Below are positions 27,563-36,254 of a DNA stretch of 64,000 nt, piece after piece. This DNA comes from an uncultured Prevotellaceae bacterium (GTDB lineage Bacteria > Bacteroidota > Bacteroidia > Bacteroidales > Bacteroidaceae). Each line of letters starts with the position of its first letter. The stretch's first letter is position 1. The stretch covers positions 1 through 64,000 of the forward strand of contig CAMVPA010000009.1 of the NCBI GenBank assembly GCA_947169245.1, given 5' to 3'. Under the pieces are notes generated by a model. That model did no database searches, had not been told where the DNA came from, and saw only the letters and a list, made by a program, of their open reading frames with translations. A program made the translations under genes and the position numbers.

Positions 27563-27739
27563 TTAATACTTCTCGCCGCTTTTCTGTAGTCTAATGTGCA
27601 GAATAAAGCCTAAGACGATGAGCAACAAGCCGATAAGCAGCTCGGCATTTGACTCGCAACGGGCCAGATAACAAACAACCAAAAGGATGGCGCCGAAAAC
27701 AATCAGCGCCAGCCCTCCATATAGTTTCAAGATGTTCAT
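27563..27739 (-). CDS. Small membrane protein with two transmembrane segments
   Basis: A 58-residue protein with segments GLALIVFGAILLVVCYLA and LLIGLLLIVLGFILHI separated by a short polar turn (RCESNAE). I prefer the ATG at 27739 (MNILKLYGG) to an upstream one because it gives a normal N-terminus before the first helix. It lies 47 bases downstream of rprY in the same direction and may be cotranscribed. No function is recognised; similar short two-helix proteins are common in Prevotella-type genomes. Confidence 0.65.
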   Translation of the reverse strand: MNILKLYGGLALIVFGAILLVVCYLARCESNAELLIGLLLIVLGFILHIRLQKSGEKY

Positions 27740-27786
27740 AATTCGCAAAAATACTATCTTCTCACTACTCACCACTCACCATCAAA

Positions 27787-28485
27787 TCACTCCTCCTCCG
27801 GCGTAATGAGCTTGTAGCCCTTGCCGTGGATGTTGATGATCTCAATCTGGGGATCGTCCTTCAGGTGCTTGCGGAGCTTGGTGATGTAGACGTCCATAGA
27901 GCGGGCGTTGAAGTAGTTGTCATCGATCCAGATTGTCTTCAGGGCGAAGTCGCGCTGAAGGATTTCGTTGGCGTGCGAGCAGAGCAGTGCCAGCAATTCG
28001 TTCTCCTTGGTTGTCAACTTCGTCTGCTTCTCACCGATGGAGAGCAGCTGCTTCTGAGTGTCGAAGGTGAACTCGCCGATGTGGTAGAGCGTAGACTCCT
28101 TGCTCTTCTTACCGCGGACACGACGCAGGATAGCCTCAATACGGAACACAAGCTCCTCCATTGAGAAGGGCTTGGTGATATAGTCGTCGGCACCCAGTTT
28201 GAAACCCTCAAGGATGTCTTCCTTCAGCGTCTTGGCGGTCAGGAAGATGATGGGCATCTCGGAGTTAGCCTGGCGAATCTCCTGTGCCAGTGTGAAACCA
28301 TCCTTCTTCGGCATCATCACATCGAGCACGCAGATGTCAAATTTGGTCTTCAGGAATGCCTTGAAGCCGACCTCGCCGTCAGCACACAGCTCTGCCTGAT
28401 AGCCTTTAGCGGCCAGATACTCACGCAACAGCATACCGAGGTTCTCGTCGTCCTCGCAAAGCAAGATTTTCAGTTTGTCGTCCAT
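27787..28485 (-). CDS. rprY: Response regulator RprY (OmpR/PhoB type)
   Basis: A 232-residue DNA-binding response regulator. The receiver domain has the acidic pair in LLCEDDENLG, phospho-acceptor Asp55 in CVLDVMMPK, and Lys in DYITKPFS. The winged-helix domain includes LTTKENELLALLCSHANEIL and RSMDVYITKLRKHLKDDP. It pairs with the upstream histidine kinase gene, 25 bases away. In Bacteroides and Porphyromonas the RprXY pair responds to stress and regulates envelope and redox-related genes. All key residues are present. Confidence 0.93.
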   Translation of the reverse strand: MDDKLKILLCEDDENLGMLLREYLAAKGYQAELCADGEVGFKAFLKTKFDICVLDVMMPKKDGFTLAQEIRQANSEMPIIFLTAKTLKEDILEGFKLGADDYITKPFSMEELVFRIEAILRRVRGKKSKESTLYHIGEFTFDTQKQLLSIGEKQTKLTTKENELLALLCSHANEILQRDFALKTIWIDDNYFNARSMDVYITKLRKHLKDDPQIEIINIHGKGYKLITPEEE

Positions 28486-28510
28486 AATTTTTGTTTTTTA
28501 GAGGTTTATA

Positions 28511-30070
28511 CTATGTTGTTTCTTTCAAGATAGGCAATGATATCGTGAAGGTAGTACCTTTGCCAAGATCGCTCTCGCACTTGATGTCGCCCTCGTGCAG
28601 ATTGATAATCTTCTTGACGTAGGCCAGACCGAGACCGAAGCCCTTGACATCATGAACGTTGCCCGTATGGACACGGTAGAATTTGTCGAAGATCTTCTTG
28701 ACGTTCTCCTTCTTAATGCCAAGGCCGGTATCGCGGATGGAGAAGAAGAGACGGTCGTCCTTGTTCCACGTGCGGATATAGAGGTCGAGCGGCTGGTCGG
28801 GCTTGCGGTACTTCACGGCGTTGTCCATGAGGTTCGTGATAGCATTAGTGAAGTGTACTTCGTCGACGTAGATGGCAGAATCGATGGCCTCAATCTCCGT
28901 ATAGATATGTCCGCCGGTATGCTCCACGCGGAGCGAGAACGTGCTGGCCGTATTCTCCAACAGCTCGTTCAGGTCCAACTCCTTCTTTTTGAATGCCGCT
29001 GTCTTGCGGTCGAACATCGACATCTGTAGCACCTTCTCCACGAGGAATCGCAGGCGTTTCGACTCGTCGTTGATGACGCCACCCAGGTGTTTCATCATCT
29101 GCGGACTCTTGCCTACCGACTCGTCGTTAAGCATCTGGGCTGCCAACGAGATACTGCTGATAGGGGTCTTCAGCTCGTGGGTCATGTTGTTGATGAAGTC
29201 GTTCTTGATCTCCGTATAGCGCTTCTGCCGGAAAATGATGACGATGGTAAAGATGAACGTCACCAGCAGCACCAGCGTGAAGATGAGCGACGGTATCATG
29301 AAACGGACACCCGAGAAGATATACGACCCCATGTCGGGGAAGTGTATCTTGACTACACCCATCTTCGGGGTCGGATCATTACGGAACAGCGTCTGTGTGT
29401 AAGTCACCTCCGAGCCTTCGTCGGTATAGTCGGGACAACGGTACACCTCGCGTCCATCGGATGTCGTCACTGTGAAATGGTAAGGCAGGCTAATACCATT
29501 GTTCAGGAGCTCTTTCTTCAGGTCCGAGTCAAGCAGTTTGAAGTTGATGCGCTCCTTCAGGGGTTTGTCGCTGGCCGTGTAGAGGATGTTATAGACCACC
29601 TCGTCGAGCAATGCCTTCTGGTAGACGTAGCGGTTGCGCACAATCTCCTGCAGCGTCTTCGACGCCTCCGATATGGAGTTCTTGTCGGATCTGAGAATCA
29701 TGGCCTTGGGCACGTTGGCGGGACGGATGGCAAATGTCTTCAACTCAAACGACGAGTAGACCGTTCCATCGTCGGCAGCCACTGCAAACTGGTGGGACTG
29801 TTTCACCGTTCCATCCAAGCCGTCAATCATCAGCGAGTCCTGCTTATAGGCGCGACGCTCCGTATCCTTGACATCCTTCTCCAAATAGCGCAACGTCTCG
29901 TTCATATCCAAATTACGCGAGGCCTGGTAAAGAGAACGGTTCACTGACTCGTCGAACTGCTCGCGCTTCATCTTGGCCATCTGCTCGATGTACGAGACCT
30001 GCTGCCAAAGTAGCGCCAGGAACGAGAGTCCCATGACCACGGCTATTATCCATATAGTACTCTTCTTCAT
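28511..30070 (-). CDS. rprX: Sensor histidine kinase RprX
   Basis: A 519-residue membrane kinase with two helices (about 4-22 and 254-276) around a periplasmic sensor region, no clear HAMP domain, then a HisKA domain with His298 in MTHELKTPISS and a HATPase with N-box NLMDNAVKYRKP, RDTGLGIKKENV and GFGLGLAYV. I chose the ATG at 30070, since the upstream ATG at 30097 lies within the -7 box. It phosphorylates RprY, encoded next. All catalytic motifs are intact, in contrast with the degenerate HTCS at 44640. Confidence 0.92.
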   Translation of the reverse strand: MKKSTIWIIAVVMGLSFLALLWQQVSYIEQMAKMKREQFDESVNRSLYQASRNLDMNETLRYLEKDVKDTERRAYKQDSLMIDGLDGTVKQSHQFAVAADDGTVYSSFELKTFAIRPANVPKAMILRSDKNSISEASKTLQEIVRNRYVYQKALLDEVVYNILYTASDKPLKERINFKLLDSDLKKELLNNGISLPYHFTVTTSDGREVYRCPDYTDEGSEVTYTQTLFRNDPTPKMGVVKIHFPDMGSYIFSGVRFMIPSLIFTLVLLVTFIFTIVIIFRQKRYTEIKNDFINNMTHELKTPISSISLAAQMLNDESVGKSPQMMKHLGGVINDESKRLRFLVEKVLQMSMFDRKTAAFKKKELDLNELLENTASTFSLRVEHTGGHIYTEIEAIDSAIYVDEVHFTNAITNLMDNAVKYRKPDQPLDLYIRTWNKDDRLFFSIRDTGLGIKKENVKKIFDKFYRVHTGNVHDVKGFGLGLAYVKKIINLHEGDIKCESDLGKGTTFTISLPILKETT

Positions 30071-30094
30071 TGTTGTCGTTTTCCTTTCTGGCTG

Positions 30095-30102
30095 CAAAGA
30101 TA
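30095..30102 (-). promoter_or_regulatory. -7 box for rprXY
   Basis: The minus strand reads TATCTTTG, 24 bases before the chosen rprX ATG. Confidence 0.75.
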
Positions 30103-30202
30103 GCGGAAATCTTAATACGTTAACACGTTTCTGTTAATTATTTCCTTCAGATTTCACAGATTTAACAAAGCTGCACAATTATACATTCATATATAAAACC
30201 AA

Positions 30203-30236
30203 GAAGCAGTTGTCTTGCAATCAAGACAGCTGCTTC
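30203..30236 (-). terminator. Terminator of the EF-G2 / lipoprotein unit
   Basis: gaagcagttgtctt pairs with aagacagctgcttc (one G-T pair) over 14 bases around gcaatc; on the minus strand a TTGGTTTTAT tract follows. It is placed 33 bases after the stop of the DUF4878 lipoprotein gene. Confidence 0.8.
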
Positions 30237-30269
30237 TCGTGTCATATTATATAATAGGTGTATTTTCGA

Positions 30270-30662
30270 CTACTTGCCGGAGTCAATCATCCACTTTCCA
30301 TCTTCGGTCTTAACGAGTTTCATCTTGTCTTCCTTCGTCTCGCCATTACCGTAAGTCAAAGTATAGGGAACAAGGGCCTTGTCTTCGGTAATCTCAGCAG
30401 TACCGAGCTTATAGTCCTTGATGCCTTCCTTCTTTTCCATTTCCTTATCCATCTTGTCCTTGACGAGTGCAGCAATCTGCTGCTTGTCCTCATCGCTCAT
30501 CTCCTTCTTGAATGTCATCAAGTCGACATAGCCCTGATAGTCCTTGCTGATAATACACTTCAAGGCTTTCTCGGCTACACCCTCAGGGGTATTTGCCGAT
30601 CCACACGAACAGAGTGCCACCACGAAGAGGCAGACTGCTGCAAAAGACAATAGTTTCTTCAT
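30270..30662 (-). CDS. DUF4878-like lipoprotein
   Basis: A 130-residue lipoprotein with signal peptide MKKLLSFAAVCLFVVALCSC (lipid site Cys20). The mature part has GVAEKALKCIISKDYQGYVD and the C-terminal KMKLVKTEDGKWMIDSGK, as in the DUF4878 family of NTF2-like secreted proteins. It is the last gene before a strong terminator and may be read through from the EF-G2 gene or from a nearby promoter that I could not define. The function is unknown. Confidence 0.75.
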   Translation of the reverse strand: MKKLLSFAAVCLFVVALCSCGSANTPEGVAEKALKCIISKDYQGYVDLMTFKKEMSDEDKQQIAALVKDKMDKEMEKKEGIKDYKLGTAEITEDKALVPYTLTYGNGETKEDKMKLVKTEDGKWMIDSGK

Positions 30663-30693
30663 AAGCTGTAGTTTTTGAGTTAATAAATAGGGG

Positions 30694-31302
30694 TTAGAAT
30701 GTTGTAATCAGTTTGAAGTCCTTACAATGAAGTATATCTGAGGGCAGCACGCAGTCGGCCTCGAAACCTACGAGATGTAGATGATGACGGCTCAGTCCAC
30801 TCATTGGTCGGCGAGTTTTGCTGTAGGCATGAACCACGAGTTCCGTACAGTACATGGCCGTCGTGTCGCTATCGTCATAGTCGTGGTCAAACAGTGTATG
30901 TCGCCTGTAAATCGCTACTGCACGATGGGCAGCCTGGCGGGCAGCTATACTGTCAAGGGGACGGTAGACGGCACCGCGGTCGGCACGCATCCTGGCAAAG
31001 AAGTCGGCTGGCCGCTCCATCTTTACGCGGTCTTCGTCGCCCTCAAAGTCTGGCTCTCCTGGTACGGCGTGTATCACAACCAACTGTCCGGCAGAATCAG
31101 CCACAATGCCAACATGGGAATATACGCCCCCATTGTCGGCCATCAGCACGGCATGGCTCGTAAAACCGCCACCGCGACGGAACACGACGTCGCCCACTGA
31201 TAAGCGTAAACCGGCAGGAAGGATTGTCCCCTCCCTGCCGATATTGTCAGAACAGGCGGTCAGGGCCAGCAGGCCTGACAGCAAGACCGTCCGAACACGC
31301 AT
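30694..31302 (-). CDS. YiiX-like permuted papain-type lipoprotein
   Basis: A 202-residue predicted lipoprotein (lipobox LTAC, Cys17). The order of motifs, LSVGDVVFRRG, VYSHVGIVAD (His) and AMYCTELVVHAYSKT (Cys), fits the circularly permuted NlpC/P60-like cysteine hydrolases such as YiiX and YaeF, where His precedes Cys. It may cleave amide or peptide bonds at the envelope. The start codon overlaps the EF-G2 stop codon as TAATG, so translation is likely coupled. The substrate is unknown. Confidence 0.8.
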   Translation of the reverse strand: MRVRTVLLSGLLALTACSDNIGREGTILPAGLRLSVGDVVFRRGGGFTSHAVLMADNGGVYSHVGIVADSAGQLVVIHAVPGEPDFEGDEDRVKMERPADFFARMRADRGAVYRPLDSIAARQAAHRAVAIYRRHTLFDHDYDDSDTTAMYCTELVVHAYSKTRRPMSGLSRHHLHLVGFEADCVLPSDILHCKDFKLITTF

Positions 31303-33461
31303 TACTCTTCTTCCTTCATCTCAGCCTCATGCTGCTTGATGAGCTCCTGCTGGATGTCGTTAGGCACAAGCTCATAGCTGCTGAACGTGGTAGTGAACGA
31401 AGCACGGCCACCGGTCAGCGACGAGAGTGCGATAGAGTAGCTGGCCAACTCCTTGAGAGGAATCTTGGCAGTCAGCTTCTGGTAGCCGGCCTCAGAGTCC
31501 ATACCCATGATGATGGCGCGGCGACCCTGCAGGTCACTCATCACGTCACCCATGTAGTCGGCGGGCACCAGCACTTCCAGGTCATAAATGGGCTCGAGCA
31601 CCTTAGGACCGGCATCCTTGAAGGCTGCCGAGAAGGCGTTACGTGCAGCGAGCATAAACGAGAGCTCGTTAGAGTCGACGGGGTGCATCTTACCGTCGTA
31701 GACGATGACGCGGACGTCGCGGGCATAAGAACCGGTGAGCGGCCCCTGCTCCATACGCTCCATCACACCCTTCAGGATAGCGGGCATGAAGCGCATATCG
31801 ATGGCGCCACCAACGACGCTGTTGATGAAGACGAGCTTGCCGCCCCACTCCAGGTCCTTCTCTTCCTTCGACTTGATGTTCATCTTGAACTCCTGGCCGC
31901 CAATGGTGAAGCTGGTAGGATCGGGCATGCCGTCGGTGTATGGTTCCACAATCAGGTGAACCTCACCGAACTGTCCTGCGCCACCCGACTGCTTCTTGTG
32001 ACGGTAGTCGGCACGGGCCATCTTCGTGATGGTCTCACGATAAGGAATCTTCGGCTCCTCGTAGTTGATCTGGATCTTCTCGTTGTTCTCCATACGCCAC
32101 TTCAACGTGCGCAGGTGGAACTCACCCTGTCCGTGAACGATGATCTGGCGCAACTCCTTAGACTGCTCCACCACCCATGTCGGGTCTTCCTGGCGCATCT
32201 TCTGCAGGGCAGCCATCATCTTCTCGGTCTCAGCCTCGTTGACGGCCTTGATGGCACGCGAGAACTTCGAGTTAGGATATTTGATGAAGTCGAACTTGTT
32301 GTCGACGTCCTTGCCGTTCAGCGTATTGCCGGTCTTCACATCCTTCAGCTTCACCGTGCAACCGATGTCGCCAGCACGGAGCTCGTCCACCTGAATACGG
32401 TTGGCACCAGCACAGGCATACAGCGTACCGATGCGCTCCTTCGAGCCGCGGTCGGCATTGGTCAGGTCGTCGCCGCTCTTCACGACGCCGCTCATCACCT
32501 TGAAGTACTGCACCTCACCGATGTGGGGCTCCACGCCGGTCTTGAAGAAATACAGAGAGGTGGGAGCGCTGGCGTCGGCAGGAACCTCCTTGCCGGCAGC
32601 ATTCTTGATGACGGGCATCTCGCTGACGAAGGGCACAACGTTGCCGAGGAACTCCATCAGACGGCGAACACCCATGTCGCGACCTGCGCAGACGCAGAAG
32701 ACGGGGAAGATAGAGCGTGTCACCAGACCCTTGCGGATACCCTCACGCATCTCGTCCTCGGTCAGGTCCTCGCTCTCGAAGAACTTCTCCATCAGCGTGT
32801 CGTCGCCAGCAGCGGCAGCCTCGACGAGGGCAGCCTTCATCTCCTTGGCCTTCTCAAGCTGGTCGGCGGGAATGTCCTCGATAATGGGAGCGCCACCCTC
32901 GGGTTTCCAAGAGTACTTCTTCATCAGCAGCACGTCGATGACGCTGTTGAAGCCGGCACCCGTGGCAATAGGATACTGTACGGGCACGCAGTTGTTGCCA
33001 TAGACCTCGCGTAGCTGACCCAGAATCTGGTCGAAGTCGCAGTTGTCGCGATCCAGCTGGTTCACCAGGAAGATGACGGGCTTCTTCAGCTTCTCCGTGT
33101 TACGGAAAGCATTCATCGTGCCCACCTCAGGACCATACTGGCCGTTGATGAGGATGACAGCCTGGTCGGTCACGTTGAGAGCGGTGATGGCACCACCGAC
33201 GAAGTCGTCCGATCCCGGGCAGTCGATGATGTTCAGCTTCTTGTTGTTCCACTCCACATGGAAAACAGTTGAGAACACCGAATAGCCGTACTCCTGTTCT
33301 ACAGGGAAGTAGTCGCTCATGGTGTTCTTACCCTCTACGGTGCCGCGGCGCTTGATGATGCCAGCCTCGTAAACCATTGACTCGGCAAGAGTAGTCTTGC
33401 CGCTACCCGCACTGCCAAGCAGTGCAATGTTCTTAATCTCGTTAGTCTGATAAACTTTCAT
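31302..33461 (-). CDS. fusA2: EF-G paralogue (EF-G2 type) with altered GTPase motifs
   Basis: A 719-residue five-domain elongation factor G relative, the Bacteroidales-specific second copy. The P-loop is GSAGSGKTT (16-24), lacking the usual xHxDxGKT form. The G3 motif is DCPGSDDF (80-87), with Ser84 in place of the catalytic His of DTPGH. G4 is NQLD (134-137) rather than NKMD. Domains II-V are well conserved, including GQGEFHLRTLKWRM and the C-terminal SSLTGGRASFTTTFSSYE. In Bacteroides an EF-G2 paralogue lacking GTPase activity has been reported to support translation during starvation; this protein fits that group by sequence. I chose the ATG at 33461, downstream of the -7 box. Confidence 0.9.
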   Translation of the reverse strand: MKVYQTNEIKNIALLGSAGSGKTTLAESMVYEAGIIKRRGTVEGKNTMSDYFPVEQEYGYSVFSTVFHVEWNNKKLNIIDCPGSDDFVGGAITALNVTDQAVILINGQYGPEVGTMNAFRNTEKLKKPVIFLVNQLDRDNCDFDQILGQLREVYGNNCVPVQYPIATGAGFNSVIDVLLMKKYSWKPEGGAPIIEDIPADQLEKAKEMKAALVEAAAAGDDTLMEKFFESEDLTEDEMREGIRKGLVTRSIFPVFCVCAGRDMGVRRLMEFLGNVVPFVSEMPVIKNAAGKEVPADASAPTSLYFFKTGVEPHIGEVQYFKVMSGVVKSGDDLTNADRGSKERIGTLYACAGANRIQVDELRAGDIGCTVKLKDVKTGNTLNGKDVDNKFDFIKYPNSKFSRAIKAVNEAETEKMMAALQKMRQEDPTWVVEQSKELRQIIVHGQGEFHLRTLKWRMENNEKIQINYEEPKIPYRETITKMARADYRHKKQSGGAGQFGEVHLIVEPYTDGMPDPTSFTIGGQEFKMNIKSKEEKDLEWGGKLVFINSVVGGAIDMRFMPAILKGVMERMEQGPLTGSYARDVRVIVYDGKMHPVDSNELSFMLAARNAFSAAFKDAGPKVLEPIYDLEVLVPADYMGDVMSDLQGRRAIIMGMDSEAGYQKLTAKIPLKELASYSIALSSLTGGRASFTTTFSSYELVPNDIQQELIKQHEAEMKEEE

Positions 33462-33500
33462 ACTGTTATGTTTTAGGTTTGTTGTCCTCTTTGGGGAAGC

Positions 33501-33508
33501 CAAAGGTA
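33501..33508 (-). promoter_or_regulatory. -7 box for the EF-G2 gene
   Basis: The minus strand reads TACCTTTG, with a TTG 19 bases upstream. It lies 39 bases before the ATG, back to back with the hemW promoter. Confidence 0.75.
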
Positions 33509-33604
33509 GACATTTCCGAGCAAAAAACAAGCGATAGCCGCAAAATATTAAACTTTATTAGTATTTCGGCTCGCAGACAACGCACGAAATCGTCCGAAAA
33601 GTTG

Positions 33605-33612
33605 TACCTTTG
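33605..33612 (+). promoter_or_regulatory. -7 box for hemW
   Basis: Reads TACCTTTG, 24 bases before the ATG at 33637. It rules out the upstream TTG at 33610 as start. Confidence 0.75.
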
Positions 33613-33636
33613 CTGCCGAAAAACGACAGAACACTG

Positions 33637-34767
33637 ATGGCCGGTCTCTACATACACATTCCCTTCTGCAAGAGCCGCTGCATCTACTGCGGCTTCTACT
33701 CGACCACCGACATGGCGCTGCGGCAGCGCTATGTGGACGCCGTGTGCAGGGAGATGGTTGCACGAGGTACGAGGTGCGAGGTGCGAGGTACGGATTTGGA
33801 AACCATCTACCTGGGCGGCGGGACACCATCGCAACTGACAGTCGGACAGCTGAAGCAGCTTTTCCATACTATTAACAAGGTGTACGGAATGGAACAGGTA
33901 AAAGAGGTGACGATAGAGTGTAATCCCGATGACGTGACCGAGGAGTATGCCGCCGCCCTGCCACAACTGGGCATCAACCGTGTATCAATGGGGGTTCAGA
34001 CCTTCGACAACCAGCGCCTGCACTTCCTGCGCCGTCGCCATACAGCCGAGCAGATACCTGTTGCCATCCAGCGTCTGCGCGATGCGGGTTTCCACAACAT
34101 CAGCATCGACCTCATGTACGGTTTCCCTGGCGAGACCCTGGACGACTGGCAGCATGACATCGACAAGGCACTTGCCATGAACGTCGAGCACCTGTCGGCC
34201 TACTGCCTGATGGTTGAAGAAGGCACGGTGCTCTATGAGCAAATGAGAAAGGAGAAATCAGAAGCGAGGAATGACAGCACAGAGGAGCTGGAGCGTCAGA
34301 TGTATGAACAGCTCATCGACCGTCTGACGGCTGCCGGCTACGAGCACTACGAGATCTCCAACTTCGCGCGCCCGGGCTTCCGCTCACACCACAACAGCAG
34401 CTACTGGCAGGATGTGCCCTATGTGGGTATCGGTGCCGCCGCCCATAGCTACGACGGCCACCGACGTAGCTGGAACGTCAGCGACATCAGCCAATACATG
34501 AGAGGAATAGAAAACGGACAGCCCGTCTATGAGTCGGAGGAGCTGGATGCCGACACCCGCTACAACGACCGCATCACCGTGGCTCTTCGCACTTGCGAGG
34601 GACTGAGACTTGACGAACTATCCGAGCAGCAACGCAACTACCTGCTGCGCTCGGCACGCCGCTATGTAGACGACGGATTGCTACAACTGACGGACACCCA
34701 TATACGACTCACTCGTCGCGGACTCTTCGTCAGCGACATGGTGATGAGCGACCTGATGATCGTTTAG
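33637..34767 (+). CDS. hemW: Radical SAM heme chaperone HemW
   Basis: A 376-residue HemW-type protein (formerly called oxygen-independent coproporphyrinogen oxidase-like). The radical SAM cluster motif is CKSRCIYC (Cys11, Cys15, Cys18), followed by IYLGGGTPSQL, SMGVQTFDN, SIDLMYGFPGET and HHNSSYW. In other bacteria HemW inserts heme into respiratory proteins. Nt 33757-33797 encode an insert (ARGTRCEVRGTD) made of cgaggt(a/g)(c)gagg repeats between the AdoMet motif and IYLGGG, a position where orthologues are usually shorter. The gene stands alone; a repeat array follows the stop codon. Confidence 0.92.
   Translation: MAGLYIHIPFCKSRCIYCGFYSTTDMALRQRYVDAVCREMVARGTRCEVRGTDLETIYLGGGTPSQLTVGQLKQLFHTINKVYGMEQVKEVTIECNPDDVTEEYAAALPQLGINRVSMGVQTFDNQRLHFLRRRHTAEQIPVAIQRLRDAGFHNISIDLMYGFPGETLDDWQHDIDKALAMNVEHLSAYCLMVEEGTVLYEQMRKEKSEARNDSTEELERQMYEQLIDRLTAAGYEHYEISNFARPGFRSHHNSSYWQDVPYVGIGAAAHSYDGHRRSWNVSDISQYMRGIENGQPVYESEELDADTRYNDRITVALRTCEGLRLDELSEQQRNYLLRSARRYVDDGLLQLTDTHIRLTRRGLFVSDMVMSDLMIV
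33757..33797 (+). repeat. gaggtgcgagg repeat insert inside hemW
   Basis: Tandem acgaggtgcgagg-type units, identical in style to 23117-23140, keep the frame and encode GTRCEVRGT. Confidence 0.65.
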
Positions 34768-34768
34768 C

Positions 34769-34838
34769 CTCTTGCTTCTCATCTCTCATCTCTCACCTCT
34801 CATCTCTCACCTCTCATCTCTCACCTCTCATCTCACTC
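34769..34838. repeat. ctctcacctctcat tandem repeat spacer
   Basis: About six imperfect units of ctctcatctctcacct fill the whole spacer between hemW and the convergent symporter gene and run into the symporter stop codon. It has no hairpin. The reverse-complement units appear at 6541-6580, 23145-23185, 25163-25215, 27515-27545, 27760-27785, 42787-42807 and 61095-61150. Confidence 0.85.
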
Positions 34839-36236
34839 CAGCTTCAGCGAGCGAATCTTCCTCAGTTCGACGTTAATATCATTGATGCGCTCGGTGGTCA
34901 GCGGGTAGAACCAGACGATGAGCACCGACAGGGCTGCTACAGCAGCAGGAATGAAGCTCATGAGCCAGCGCAGACAGAGCAGTGCATCGTCGGGCTGCAC
35001 GACACCAGCCTGCAGCTGCTCGGCATCGGTGACATAGCCGAAGGCCGACAGCAGCCACAGTACGGCAGCGCCGCCAATGGCAGCGCCGAACTTCTGCGCC
35101 ATAGACGAAGATGACATAATGAGTCCCGTCGAGGCCGTATAGTTCTCCAATTCGGCATAGTCGCTGACGTCGGCATACATCGACCAGACAAGAGGCGACA
35201 TGATGCCCGTGAGAACGGAAATCACGACTTGCAATATCAACATCATCCAGAAACCAGTCTGTGTGTAAGGAATAAAGAAGAACAGTATGCTCAGTACCAC
35301 CAACGACACATTGACGAGGATAAACGTCGACTTCTTGCCCAAACGGTTGGCTATGGGTACGCAGGAAGCCACGCCCACCATGTTGCTGACCTCGCCGACA
35401 CCCAGAAACAGGCCTGCATAAAAGATGAAGACCATACCAGCAAAAGCCAGCGACACATCAGGACCGATGATATCCTGGAAGTAGTAAGCCACCGTTGCGC
35501 CACGCACAGTATTGAATAGGTTGGAGCACAGTGCCGCACCGATGAGTATCCACCATGGCTTATTGTGGAGCAGCGCCTTGAAGTCGTTCTTCACAGATAC
35601 TGTAGATACGGTTCTCAGATGCTCTCGTGTCAGAAGGAAACAGACGATAAACATGACGAAGCAAACACCCGATATGACCGTCATGGCCCAGAACCAGCCT
35701 GCGGGCGAGTCATAGCCACCCATAAGATTGGTCAACGGTTCCCACAAGAACAGAGCGAGGAATGAGCCACCGTATGCAAAGAACATGCGGAACGACGAGT
35801 AGACGGTCTTCTCGTTGGAGTCGTCGGTCATGACACCGAGCATGGCGCCGTAAGGCACATTGATGGCCGTGTAGACAGTCATCATGAGAATATAGGTGAC
35901 ATAGGCCCAAATAAGCTTACCGCCATAGTTCAGGTCGGGCGTAGCAAACAGCAGAATGCCGCAGATGCTAAAGAGCGGTGCTATCCACAACAAATATGGA
36001 CGATACTTGCCCCAGCGAGTGCTGGTACGGTCGGCGACGACACCCATCATCGGGTCGCTGACGGCATCCCAGATGCGTGTCACCAGCACCAAGACACCCG
36101 CATCGATGAGTGAGAGTCCGAAAATATTACTATAGAAGAAGGGAAGATAATAGCTGAAGATCTTCCAGAATGTCGACGACGCCATATCGCCGAAGCCATA
36201 TCCCAGTCTTTCAATGAAGGAGCGTGTCATAGGCAA
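34833..36236 (-). CDS. GPH-family sugar:cation symporter
   Basis: A 467-residue inner-membrane transporter with about 12 helices. The N-terminus GYGFGDMASSTFWKIFSYYL and the motif DAVSDPMMGVVADRTSTRWG with GKYRPYLL are typical of the glycoside-pentoside-hexuronide (MelB-type) symporters. It lies 18 bases downstream of the CE7 esterase in a three-gene unit with a GH5 enzyme, so it probably imports the resulting oligosaccharide, plausibly a manno-oligosaccharide; the substrate is inferred from neighbours only. Confidence 0.88.
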   Translation of the reverse strand: MPMTRSFIERLGYGFGDMASSTFWKIFSYYLPFFYSNIFGLSLIDAGVLVLVTRIWDAVSDPMMGVVADRTSTRWGKYRPYLLWIAPLFSICGILLFATPDLNYGGKLIWAYVTYILMMTVYTAINVPYGAMLGVMTDDSNEKTVYSSFRMFFAYGGSFLALFLWEPLTNLMGGYDSPAGWFWAMTVISGVCFVMFIVCFLLTREHLRTVSTVSVKNDFKALLHNKPWWILIGAALCSNLFNTVRGATVAYYFQDIIGPDVSLAFAGMVFIFYAGLFLGVGEVSNMVGVASCVPIANRLGKKSTFILVNVSLVVLSILFFFIPYTQTGFWMMLILQVVISVLTGIMSPLVWSMYADVSDYAELENYTASTGLIMSSSSMAQKFGAAIGGAAVLWLLSAFGYVTDAEQLQAGVVQPDDALLCLRWLMSFIPAAVAALSVLIVWFYPLTTERINDINVELRKIRSLKLE

Positions 36237-36254
36237 TGTTGTTGCTGTGGATGG

